A stretch of DNA of 27,431 nucleotides. Origin: DATHVI01 sp035461385. Lineage in GTDB: Bacteria > Actinomycetota > Thermoleophilia > Solirubrobacterales > 70-9. The stretch lies in the NCBI GenBank assembly GCA_035461385.1, contig DATHVI010000150.1, positions 1 through 27,431 on the forward strand, written 5' to 3'. Numbering within the stretch: position 1 is the stretch's first letter; each line of letters opens with the position of its first letter. The translations under genes were made by a program, and so were the position numbers. Below are positions 7,968 through 15,560 of the stretch, in pieces. The notes beneath the pieces were generated by a model that made no database searches, was not told where the DNA came from, and worked only from the letters and a program-made list of their open reading frames with translations.

Positions 7968-8993
7968 TTGCCCAGCTCGACACGACCCCGCCTCCCCCGC
8001 CGCGCCGCCCGTGCGCTCGCCGCCGGCGCAGTCGCCCTCCTCGTCCCCGCCTTCGTCGGCTGCGGCGGCGATGACGCGCTGACCGTCTACTCCGGCCGCG
8101 ACGAGGTGCTGATCGGCCCGGTTCTCGACGACTTCGCCGACGAGGCGGGGGTCGAGCTCGAGGTGCGCTACGGCGACTCGGCCGAGCTCGCGGCGACGAT
8201 CCTCGAGGAGGGCGACGCGAGCCCTGCCGACGTCTTCGTCTCCCAGGACGCCGGCTCGCTCGGAGCGCTCGAGAAGGACGGCCTGCTGAGCGAGCTCGAC
8301 GAGGAGGTCCTGGCGCGGGTCGACCGGCCGTTTCGATCGCGCGCCGGCGACTGGGTCGGGATCTCGGGCCGGGCCCGGGTGATCGCCTACGACAGCCGCG
8401 AGCTTTCGGAGCCCGACCTCCCCGATTCGGTGCTCGACCTCACCGACCCCGAGTGGGAGGGTCGAGTCGGCTGGGCGCCGACGAACGGGTCGTTCCAGGC
8501 CTTCGTCACCGCGCTGCGGATCACCGAGGGCGAGCAGGCTGCCCGCGAATGGCTCGAGGGGATGGTCGCCAACAGGACGGTGGCGTTCGACAGCAACATC
8601 CCGATTCGGGATGCGATCGCCGCCGGCGAGATCGACGTCGGGCTGATCAACCACTACTACGTCGCCGAGGCCAAGGCCGAGGATCCCGAGTACCCGGTCG
8701 AGGTCTACTCGCCGCCGGGCGACATCGGGGCGATGATCAACGTCGCCGGAGCCGGGATCCTCGCGAGCTCCGACCGTCCCGAAGAGGCGGCGGAGCTGAT
8801 CGACTTCCTGCTCGGCCCGGAAGCCCAGCGGTACTTCGCCTCCGAGACCAAGGAGTATCCGCTGATCGAGGGTGTCGAGGTCGAGCCGGGCATCGTCCCG
8901 CTTGCGCAGATCGACCAGCCCGACGTCGACCTCTCGAACCTCGACGACCTTCAGGGCACCCTGACCATGATCGAGGAGTCGGGGGCGCTATAG
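7968..8993 (+). CDS. Ferric-iron ABC transporter substrate-binding lipoprotein
   Basis: Captures Fe3+ outside the membrane and hands it to the adjacent permease. The 341-residue product has a twin-Arg-rich n-region, a hydrophobic core and a lipobox ending at Cys32 (PAFVGC), so it should be lipid-anchored. The mature part starts LTVYSGRDE, and contains ADVFVSQDAGSLGALEKDGL, typical of the FbpA/FutA/Sfu class. The INHYY motif with Tyr230-Tyr231 corresponds to the paired iron-ligand tyrosines of that class. The TTG start is supported by a well-placed Shine-Dalgarno. The stop overlaps the proposed start of the permease. A putative metal-responsive operator lies upstream, so induction under iron limitation is likely. 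Other metals or anion-bound iron cannot be excluded. Confidence 0.9.
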   Translation: MPSSTRPRLPRRAARALAAGAVALLVPAFVGCGGDDALTVYSGRDEVLIGPVLDDFADEAGVELEVRYGDSAELAATILEEGDASPADVFVSQDAGSLGALEKDGLLSELDEEVLARVDRPFRSRAGDWVGISGRARVIAYDSRELSEPDLPDSVLDLTDPEWEGRVGWAPTNGSFQAFVTALRITEGEQAAREWLEGMVANRTVAFDSNIPIRDAIAAGEIDVGLINHYYVAEAKAEDPEYPVEVYSPPGDIGAMINVAGAGILASSDRPEEAAELIDFLLGPEAQRYFASETKEYPLIEGVEVEPGIVPLAQIDQPDVDLSNLDDLQGTLTMIEESGAL

Positions 8994-10600
8994 AGGCGAA
9001 CGGCGCACTCGGGCGGCTGCGCGCGCTCGGAGGCGGGCGAGCCTCGGGCGCGCGACCGCCTGCGTTCCTGCTCGTCGCCGGCGCGGTCCTCGGTGCCGCG
9101 GTCGCCCTCCCGCTCGTCTATCTCGCGGTCGTCGTCGTCGACGCCGGGTCGGATGCGCTCGAGGCGATCTGGCGAGCGCGGACGGCGCGCCTGGTCCTGC
9201 GGAGCGCCGGCCTCGCCGGCGCGGTCACCGCGACCGCGGTCGCGATCGCGGTCCCGCTCGCCTGGCTCACCGTCCGCACCGATCTCCCCGGCCGGCGGCT
9301 GTGGACGGTGGCGGCGGCCCTGCCGCTGGTGATCCCGAGCTACATCGGCGCCTACGCGATCCTCTCGGCGCTCGGCCCCCAGGGGTTGCTTCAAGACCTG
9401 CTCGCGCCGCTCGGCGTCGAGCGCCTGCCGTCGATCACCGGGTTCCCCGGCGCCTGGCTGACGCTCGCCCTGTTCACCTACCCCTTCGTCTTCCTCCCCG
9501 TCCGCGCGACGCTGCGCCGCCTCGACCCGCAGCTCGAGGAGGCGGCCCTCGGAATGGGCCGCAGTCCCGCCGCCGTGTTTCGCACCGTCGTCCTCCCGCA
9601 GCTCGTGCCGGCGATCGGCGCCGGGGGCCTGCTGGTTGCGCTCTACGTCCTCAGCGACTTCGGCGCCGTCTCGATCATGCGGTTCGACTCGTTCACGACC
9701 TCGATCTACACGCTGTACCGGGCGAGCTTCGACCGCATCGGCGCCGCCTCACTCGCGACCCTGCTCGTCGTCCTGATGGCAGTGCTGCTCTGGCTCGAGG
9801 CGCGCACGCGCCGGCCGACGGCGCTCTACCGGACCGCCCCCGGATCGGCCCGGCAGCCCCGCACGATCGCGCTCGGACGCTGGCGGGCGCCCGCGCTCGC
9901 CTTCTGCGGGCTCGTCGCCGGGCTCGCGCTCGTGCTCCCGGTCGCGGTCCTCGTCTACTGGGCGCTCCAGAGCGTCGCCGGTGACGTCGACTGGGGCGCG
10001 ATCGCCTCGGCCGCGGGCAACTCGCTGCTCGCCTCCGGCCTCGCCGCCGTCGTCGCCGCGCTCGCCGCGATCCCGATCGCCGTGCTCGCGGTCCGCTTCC
10101 GCGGGCCGTTCGCAGGGACCGTCGAGCGGCTCAGCTACACCGGCCACGCATTGCCCGGGATCGTCGTCGCGCTCGCGCTCGTGTTCTTCGGCACCCGGGT
10201 CGCGGTCGGGCTCTACCAGACCCTGGCGATGCTCGTCTTCGCCTTCGTCGTCCTCTTCCTTCCGCTGGCGGTCGGGATCACGCGCGCGAGCCTGCTCCAG
10301 GTCTCCCCCCGGGTCGAGGAGGCGGCGCGGAGCCTCGGGCGCCGGCCGTTCGCGGTCCTGCGGACGGTGACCGCGCCGCTGATCTCGTCCGGGGTGCTGG
10401 CGGGCGGCGCGCTCGTCTTCCTGACCGCGGTCAAGGAGCTCCCGGCGACCCTGATCCTCGCCCCGATCGGATTCGAGACCCTGGCGATCCAGATCTGGAA
10501 GGCGACAAGGGTCGGGTTCTTCGAGGCCGGCGCGATCCCGGCGCTCGCGCTGCTCGCGATCTCGGCGCTGCCGCTGTACTGGCTGACCGCGCGCGACTGA
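8990..10600 (+). CDS. Ferric-iron ABC transporter permease, fused two-domain (FbpB-type), non-canonical start
   Basis: Forms the inner-membrane channel. From 8990 it would be 536 residues with about 12 hydrophobic segments, as expected for fused FbpB/SfuB permeases. Two EAA loops that contact the ATPase are visible: LEEAALGMGRSPAAVFRTVV in the first half and VEEAARSLGRRPFAVLRTVT in the second. The start is a problem. The frame contains no ATG, GTG or TTG between ATG 8549, deep inside the preceding gene, and GTG 9308, which would remove the first membrane segments. I place the start at ATA 8990, which overlaps the upstream TAG stop (ATAG) and has GAGGAG at 8973-8978, suggesting coupled re-initiation. 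CTG 9017 is an alternative, and a base error is possible. The family call is firm, the start is not. Confidence 0.87.
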   Translation: MEANGALGRLRALGGGRASGARPPAFLLVAGAVLGAAVALPLVYLAVVVVDAGSDALEAIWRARTARLVLRSAGLAGAVTATAVAIAVPLAWLTVRTDLPGRRLWTVAAALPLVIPSYIGAYAILSALGPQGLLQDLLAPLGVERLPSITGFPGAWLTLALFTYPFVFLPVRATLRRLDPQLEEAALGMGRSPAAVFRTVVLPQLVPAIGAGGLLVALYVLSDFGAVSIMRFDSFTTSIYTLYRASFDRIGAASLATLLVVLMAVLLWLEARTRRPTALYRTAPGSARQPRTIALGRWRAPALAFCGLVAGLALVLPVAVLVYWALQSVAGDVDWGAIASAAGNSLLASGLAAVVAALAAIPIAVLAVRFRGPFAGTVERLSYTGHALPGIVVALALVFFGTRVAVGLYQTLAMLVFAFVVLFLPLAVGITRASLLQVSPRVEEAARSLGRRPFAVLRTVTAPLISSGVLAGGALVFLTAVKELPATLILAPIGFETLAIQIWKATRVGFFEAGAIPALALLAISALPLYWLTARD

Positions 10601-10646
10601 CCCGGCGAGGGCGGATGACGGCGGCGATCCTCCATCATTGACGGTC

Positions 10647-10757
10647 ATGAGCGCGGAGCCAGTCCAAGAGAAGGCGATTCGCAGGCGAAGCGCGATCCAG
10701 GTTGCGAGCGAGCGACACTCGTGTCGCGAGAGCAGCATCTGCCGTGAGGTGCTCTGA
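10647..10757 (+). CDS. Possible 36-residue leader-like peptide overlapping fbpC start
   Basis: ATG 10647 opens a 36-codon frame (MSAEPVQEKAIRRRS...SSICREVL) whose TGA overlaps the ABC ATPase ATG as TGATG, the same junction type seen elsewhere in this window. It fills the only large gap in an otherwise overlapping operon. Against it: no Shine-Dalgarno precedes it, G/C third positions are about 77 percent and so lower than the neighbours, and no family is recognised. A perfect inverted repeat, GCGACAC/GTGTCGC at 10712-10727, lies inside it. It may be a coupling peptide or simply leader sequence. Confidence 0.22.
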   Translation: MSAEPVQEKAIRRRSAIQVASERHSCRESSICREVL

Positions 10758-11785
10758 TGAGCTCGATCACGTGCACCGACCTGTCGAAGTCGTTCGGCGA
10801 CGTGCGCGCCGTCGACGGCTTCTCGCTCGAGGTACCCGAGGGGACGATCGCCGCCCTGCTCGGGCCGAGCGGGTGCGGGAAGACGACGACGCTGCGGTTG
10901 ATCGCCGGCTTCGAGCGGCCCGACTCGGGCACGGTGACCGTCGGCGGGCGCATCCTCGCCGGCCGGGGCGAGTTCGTCCCGCCGGAGCGGCGCCGAATCG
11001 GGGTCGTCTTCCAGGACTACGCGCTGTTCCCGCACTACGACGTCGCCGGCAACGTCGCCTACGCGCTCGGGCGGAACGCCGACCCGGGGCGGGTTCGCGA
11101 GGTGCTCGACCTGGTCGGCCTCGGCGGTCACGCCGGCCGCTCGGTGAACGAGCTCTCCGGCGGCCAGCAGCAGCGGGTCGCCCTGGCCAGGGCGCTGGCG
11201 CCGACCCCGGACCTCGTCCTACTCGACGAGCCGTTCTCGAACCTCGAGGCGGGGCTTCGCGAGCGCCTCCGGGAGGAGGTGCGCGAGATCCTCGCCGAGG
11301 CCGGGGTGACGGCGCTGTTCGTCACCCACGACCAGGAGGAGGCGCTCAGCCTCGCCGAGCAGGTCGCGGTGATGCGGGCGGGCCGGATCGAGCAGTCGGG
11401 GACCCCGGAGGAGATCTACTCGCGCCCGCGCTCGCGTTGGGTGGCCGAGTTCGTCGGCGAGATCGAGGTCGTTCCCGGCGAGGCGGCAGATGGCCGGGTC
11501 GCTTGCGAGCTCGGATCGCTGCCCGTCGATCCTTCGCGCTCGGGCCCGGTCGACGTGCTGGTGCGGCCCGAGTCGGTGGCGATTGGGATCAACGGGCCGG
11601 CGAGCGCGGCCGAGGCCGAGGTCACCGGCCGGCGGTTCTACGGTCACGACCAGCTCGTCGAGCTCCGGCTGCGCGCGTCGGGCCGGACGATCCGCTCGCG
11701 CCGGCTCGGCTTCCCCGCCTGGCACCCGGGCGATCACGTCCGCGTCTGGATCGACGGCCCGGTCGACGCGCTGCCGCGAGGATGA
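10757..11785 (+). CDS. Ferric-iron ABC transporter ATP-binding protein (FbpC-type)
   Basis: Hydrolyses ATP to drive the permease encoded upstream. The 342-residue protein shows Walker A GPSGCGKT at 36-43, the Q-loop within VVFQDYALFPHYD (Gln86), the signature LSGGQQQR at 133-140, Walker B LVLLDEP at 153-159 and the switch His191 in THDQEEA. The roughly 110-residue C-terminal extension, with VLVRPESVAIG, is a TOBE-like regulatory domain typical of iron, sulfate and spermidine/putrescine importers. Neighbouring iron-type binding protein and fused permease make iron the best substrate call. The stop overlaps the next gene's ATG (ATGA), extending the operon into the thioesterase gene. GAGG lies about 8 nt upstream of the start. 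Confidence 0.93.
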   Translation: MSSITCTDLSKSFGDVRAVDGFSLEVPEGTIAALLGPSGCGKTTTLRLIAGFERPDSGTVTVGGRILAGRGEFVPPERRRIGVVFQDYALFPHYDVAGNVAYALGRNADPGRVREVLDLVGLGGHAGRSVNELSGGQQQRVALARALAPTPDLVLLDEPFSNLEAGLRERLREEVREILAEAGVTALFVTHDQEEALSLAEQVAVMRAGRIEQSGTPEEIYSRPRSRWVAEFVGEIEVVPGEAADGRVACELGSLPVDPSRSGPVDVLVRPESVAIGINGPASAAEAEVTGRRFYGHDQLVELRLRASGRTIRSRRLGFPAWHPGDHVRVWIDGPVDALPRG

Positions 11786-12882
11786 CGCCGACCGAGGTCT
11801 GGCGCGAGCCCGTCCGCGGCTCCTACCCGGACCCGGGAGCGCTCGCGCTTCCGGGGCGCGAACGGCTGGCGGGGTGGCTGCGCGCCGGCGGGCCGCTGCC
11901 GCCCCTCACCCACCTCACCGGTGCGCGTCCGACCGGCATCGGCGACGGCACCGCCGACGCCGAGATGCCCGCGTCGGACTGGCTCGTGAACTCCGCCGGG
12001 CTGATCGGCGGCGGTACCCTCGCGATCCTCGCCGACGTCGCCTTCGGCTGCTCGGTCGAGACGCAGCTCCCGGCCGCAACCCCGTACACGACCGCGGAGC
12101 TCTCGCTCACCTTCCTGCGCCCGGCGCGTCCGGGGGCGACGCTCACCGCCCACGGGCAGTCGATCCACGTCGGGCGCACCGTTGGGCTGTCGGAGGTGTT
12201 CGTGATCGACCCCCGTGGTGAGAAGCTGATCGCGCACGGCACCTCGCGGCTTGCGATCCTGCCGCCGCTCGAGCAGGTTCCGGAGCCGCGCGGAGAGGCC
12301 TGGGCGAGCGATTCCGGCGACCCGGGCCCGGGTCCGTTCGAGCGCCCGGCACCCCCGGGTGCGGTCCTCGGGCAGGAGGTCTGGGACGAGCTTCCCGGGA
12401 TCGAGATCATCCGCCGGCAGATCGCTGGCGACCTCCCGCTGCCCCCGATCTGCCACCTCACCGGCGCCGAGCTGACCGCAGCCGGCGAGGGGGAGGCGAC
12501 GATGCGGATGCCGGCCACCGAGTGGCTCAACAGCCCGGTCGCGCGCCTTCAGGGCGGCACCCTCGCGATGCTCGCCGACATGACGATGGGCTGCGCGGCG
12601 GTCACCACCGCCGCGCCGGGAACTGCGATTGCCGGGCTCGACCTCAAGGTCAACTACCTCCGGCCCGTGCTGGCTGACGGCCGCGACCTCGTCGCCCGCG
12701 CGACGCTCGTCCACTCCGGCCGCACGCTCGCGATCTCCCAGGCGAGGATCGAGAACGCCGACGGCAAGCCGGTCGCGCTGGCGACGGGGACGGCGATGCA
12801 CCTTCCGGACTGTCCGGTGACCCTCGGCGCCGACGTCGAGCTCGCATCCGAAGCCTCGCCCGGGGCGGCCGCCGGTCGATGA
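11782..12882 (+). CDS. Tandem hotdog-fold (PaaI-like) acyl-CoA thioesterase
   Basis: Probably hydrolyses acyl-CoA or aryl-CoA thioesters in the cytoplasm. The 366-residue protein contains two related hotdog domains, about residues 45-165 and 222-350. Both begin at HLTGA, then carry AEMPASDWLVNSAG or MRMPATEWLNSPVA, followed by the near-identical GGTLAILADVAFGC and GGTLAMLADMTMGC helices, and a LTFLRP or VNYLRP strand. The GG-x-LA-x-LAD pattern is the PaaI/YdiI-type active-site helix. A single-chain double hotdog replaces the usual homodimer. The ATG overlaps the ATPase stop, and its own stop overlaps the next gene's ATG, so it is translationally coupled on both sides. Why it travels with an iron transporter is unknown; the substrate cannot be predicted. 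Confidence 0.82.
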   Translation: MTPTEVWREPVRGSYPDPGALALPGRERLAGWLRAGGPLPPLTHLTGARPTGIGDGTADAEMPASDWLVNSAGLIGGGTLAILADVAFGCSVETQLPAATPYTTAELSLTFLRPARPGATLTAHGQSIHVGRTVGLSEVFVIDPRGEKLIAHGTSRLAILPPLEQVPEPRGEAWASDSGDPGPGPFERPAPPGAVLGQEVWDELPGIEIIRRQIAGDLPLPPICHLTGAELTAAGEGEATMRMPATEWLNSPVARLQGGTLAMLADMTMGCAAVTTAAPGTAIAGLDLKVNYLRPVLADGRDLVARATLVHSGRTLAISQARIENADGKPVALATGTAMHLPDCPVTLGADVELASEASPGAAAGR

Positions 12883-14309
12883 GCCAGCCCTGGGGGGACG
12901 CCCCGCCGAGCGAGCGCGACCGCCGCTCCTATGCCGACGCCGAGCCGCAGCCGTTCTGGCTCGACCGCGGCGAGGCACCGGAGGCGCAGCCCGCGCTCAG
13001 CGGGCGCGGCGACGCCGACCTGGCGATCGTCGGCGGCGGCCTCAGCGGCCTCTGGGCTGCGATCCTGGCCAAGGAGCGCGATCCGGCCCGGGACGTTGTC
13101 CTGCTCGAGTCCGAAACCGCCGGGCATGGCGCCAGCGGACGCAACGGGGGCTTCATCCTCTCCTCGCTCACCCACGGGATCTCGAACGGCCTCAGCCGCC
13201 TCGACCCGGGCGACGTCGAGACGCTCGAGCGGCTCGGCCGCGAGAACCTCGCCGAGACCGCGGCGACGCTGGAGCGACTGGGCATCGACTGCGATCTCGA
13301 GCTGACCGGCGATGTCCTCGTCGCGCTCGAGCCGTATGAGGAGGATGAGCTCGCGACCGAAGCGGCCGTGCTGTCGCGCTTCGGGCATGACGTCGAGCTG
13401 CTCGACCGCGCCGCGGTACGCGCCGAGCTCGACTCGCCGACCTACCGAGCCGGGCTCTGGGTCAAGAGCTCCGGCGGGATCGTCGACCCGGCCCGGCTCG
13501 TCTGGGGCCTGCGGCGGGCGGGGCTCGAGCTCGGGGTCCGCATCCACGAGCGGACCCGGGTGAGCGGGATCGCCCGGCGCGGGGGAGGCGTCGAGTTGCG
13601 AGCGGACGGCGGGACGGTGGCCGCGTCGCGAGCCCTGCTCGCGACCAGCGCCTACCGCTCCCCGGTGGGGGCGGTGCGGAGGCGGATCGTCCCGGTCTAC
13701 GACTACGTCCTCGTCACCGAGCCGCTGAGCGCCGCCCAGCGGGAGGCGATCGGCTGGCCCCGGCGCCAGGGCTTCGGCGACGGGGCGAACCAGTTCCACT
13801 AATACCGCCTCACCGCCGACGACCGCATCCTCTGGGGCGGATACGACGCGGTCTACCACTACGCCAGGCGGATCGCCCCCGAGCTCGAGCAGCGAGACGC
13901 GACCTTCGCGATGCTGGCGAAGCACTTCTTCATCACCTTCCCCCAACTCGAAGGGATCCGGTTCAGCCACCGCTGGGCGGGCGCGATCGACACCTGCTCG
14001 CGCTTCTTCGCCTTCTACGGCACCTCGCACGGCGGCACTGTCAGCTACGTCGCGGGCCACACCGGGCTCGGGGTCGGGGCGAGCCGGTTCGGGGCCCGCG
14101 TCGCGCTCGGCCTCCTCGACGGCGACCTCGATCCCCGGATTCCGGCCCGCTACCTGCGCTCTCGCCCGCTCCCCTTCCCGCCCGAGCCGCTGCGCTGGGC
14201 CGCGATTCAGCTCACCCGCAACCGCCTCGCCGCCGCCGATCGCAACCAGGGCCGTCGCGGAGCCTGGCTTCGCCTCCTCGACCGTCTCGGGCTCGGGTTC
14301 GACAGCTAG
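12879..14309 (+). pseudogene. DAO-family FAD-dependent oxidoreductase interrupted by one in-frame TAA
   Basis: The frame codes for an FAD-dependent amine/amino-acid oxidase-like enzyme of about 476 residues. The dinucleotide-binding LAIVGGGLSGLWAA is near residue 48, ESETAGHGASGRNGGF follows, and the C-terminal half has RFSHRWAGAIDTCSRFF and GHTGLGVGASRFGA, all typical of the DAO/PuuB-like group. Codon 308 is TAA (13800-13802) within QFH-stop-YRLTADDRILWGGYDA. The frame resumes at once with unmistakable family sequence and no shift, so this looks like a TAC or TAT to TAA change in a conserved position. It could be a recent nonsense mutation or a base-call error. The first part (307 residues) lacks the C-terminal substrate and FAD-closing region. 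The ATG overlaps the thioesterase stop. Substrate is unknown. Confidence 0.85.
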
Positions 14310-14349
14310 CGCCCGCGCTGCGGCACTGGCTGGGGTCCTTAGGCTTTCT

Positions 14350-14365
14350 CGCGGTCCTGGCCGCG
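14350..14365. terminator. Weak hairpin between convergent genes
   Basis: CGCGG and CCGCG arms flank a 6-nt loop, ending right at the stop codon of the minus-strand gene. No T-tract follows on either strand, so it is at best a weak or Rho-assisted bidirectional terminator. Confidence 0.2.
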
Positions 14366-15505
14366 TCACTCCTGAAAAACACGGCGCAGCACGGACGGAG
14401 CCGCCTGCGAACCGGCGGGCACGCCGACCGGCTCCAGCGAACGGGCGGCGGCGCGTACGTCGCGACGGAGGCGTCGAAGCCCGATCTCGGCGAACCGCAC
14501 CACCGAGTAGGTGCCTCCGAGCTCTCGCCACACGAGGTAGCAGGACCCCTCGAAACGATCGCGGCGAGGCCGCCAACGGGCGCAGCTCAGGATCCCAGGG
14601 CGTCCACGCACCCGAACGTCGCGAACGCGCCTTCCATCGCGCCGCATCGACGATCGCGCCTCGCGCAGGCCGCGTTTCCGGTCCCGCGCGACGATCAGCA
14701 ATCCGCTCGTTCTCCTCGGTATCCACTCCAGGTACCAGCGTTCGGGACGTTCGAAGAACCCGAACAGAGTGAGCGGCCCCCGAGGCGCGAGCCGGGGCGG
14801 AAGGGTCGGCGGGCAGAGGACAGGGGGTCGCCTCGCCTTGCCGGCGATGAACGTGCAGGCGTCGGTCGAGCCGTCGAAGAACCACTCGCCGACGTCGAAA
14901 TCCGGAGGAGGCGGTGGAGGCGCGGGGTTCGGCTGAACGACCTCGAATCCCCGGGTGACTGCCCGCAAGTCCCGGCGAAGCCGCCGTCGAGAACCGTCGC
15001 GACGGGAACCGAGCGCCAGGTACGTGCTCCGGCGCTCGCGCCAGCCGATCCCGCAAAACTCGTCGAGGCAGAAGCGGATCGCGCGGCGGCCGCCGCGCAC
15101 CTCGATCACCCGCACTCGACCCTCCTGGGCTGCGAACCTCCGCAGCGGCTTCAGGAACCGCCTCGAGAGCCGGAGGACGGTCAGCCGGGGACGGCCCTTG
15201 TCGGGCCTCCAATGCACCCCGTACGCCCGGTCTTCCGCTTCGTCGACCAGGAATCGCGAGCGCTCGGATACCACCCGAGCCGGCAACGAGGCCGGGCAGA
15301 GGAAGGCCTTCCCGCGCGCCTGGGTGGCGATGTAATCGCACGCCTCCTGGGCGCTGGGGAACCGCTGCCCCGCACGCTCGTGATCGGCGGCCGTGACCGC
15401 GGGCAGCGCGACGAGCAGGGTCGCGGCGAGCAGCGCGACGACGGTCCACGGGCGCCACCATGCCCGACCCTCCCGCTCCGGGAGCGATGAACCGGAGCCT
15501 TCCAT
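14366..15505 (-). CDS. Secreted two-module cysteine protein, unrecognised family
   Basis: I do not recognise this 379-residue protein. After a short charged start, WWRPWTVVALLAATLLVALP forms a signal peptide or signal anchor, with probable cleavage near VTAA. The rest consists of two related modules joined by a proline linker (PNPAPPPPPPD). Each module opens with AC-x-(Y/F)-IA...(F/V)LCP-x-(S/T)LP, has two further cysteines in its second half (FCLDEFC; SCARW...GSC), and closes with (L/R)RRLRRD-(L/V)-RA...FEVV or LEPV. Four cysteines per module suggest two disulfides outside the cell. It is arginine-rich and strongly basic. It lies 55 nt downstream of truA on the same strand. ATG 15505 is chosen because the signal sequence starts 16 residues later; a TTG two codons upstream is possible. 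No catalytic motif is visible. Confidence 0.75.
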   Translation of the reverse strand: MEGSGSSLPEREGRAWWRPWTVVALLAATLLVALPAVTAADHERAGQRFPSAQEACDYIATQARGKAFLCPASLPARVVSERSRFLVDEAEDRAYGVHWRPDKGRPRLTVLRLSRRFLKPLRRFAAQEGRVRVIEVRGGRRAIRFCLDEFCGIGWRERRSTYLALGSRRDGSRRRLRRDLRAVTRGFEVVQPNPAPPPPPPDFDVGEWFFDGSTDACTFIAGKARRPPVLCPPTLPPRLAPRGPLTLFGFFERPERWYLEWIPRRTSGLLIVARDRKRGLREARSSMRRDGRRVRDVRVRGRPGILSCARWRPRRDRFEGSCYLVWRELGGTYSVVRFAEIGLRRLRRDVRAAARSLEPVGVPAGSQAAPSVLRRVFQE

Positions 15506-15560
15506 GAGCAAGGGATGCTCGATCGGCGGCCGCCCCGGGGCAACCGTAGTCTTCCGCAGA

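Noticed and set aside
13800..13802. Stop-codon recoding (selenocysteine or pyrrolysine) in the oxidoreductase
   Set aside because: The codon is TAA, which is not used for either amino acid, and the neighbouring residues suggest a lost tyrosine.
12654..15461. A 935-codon minus-strand frame spanning the oxidoreductase and thioesterase region
   Set aside because: Composition is typical of a shadow frame, and the plus-strand genes beneath it show clear family motifs.
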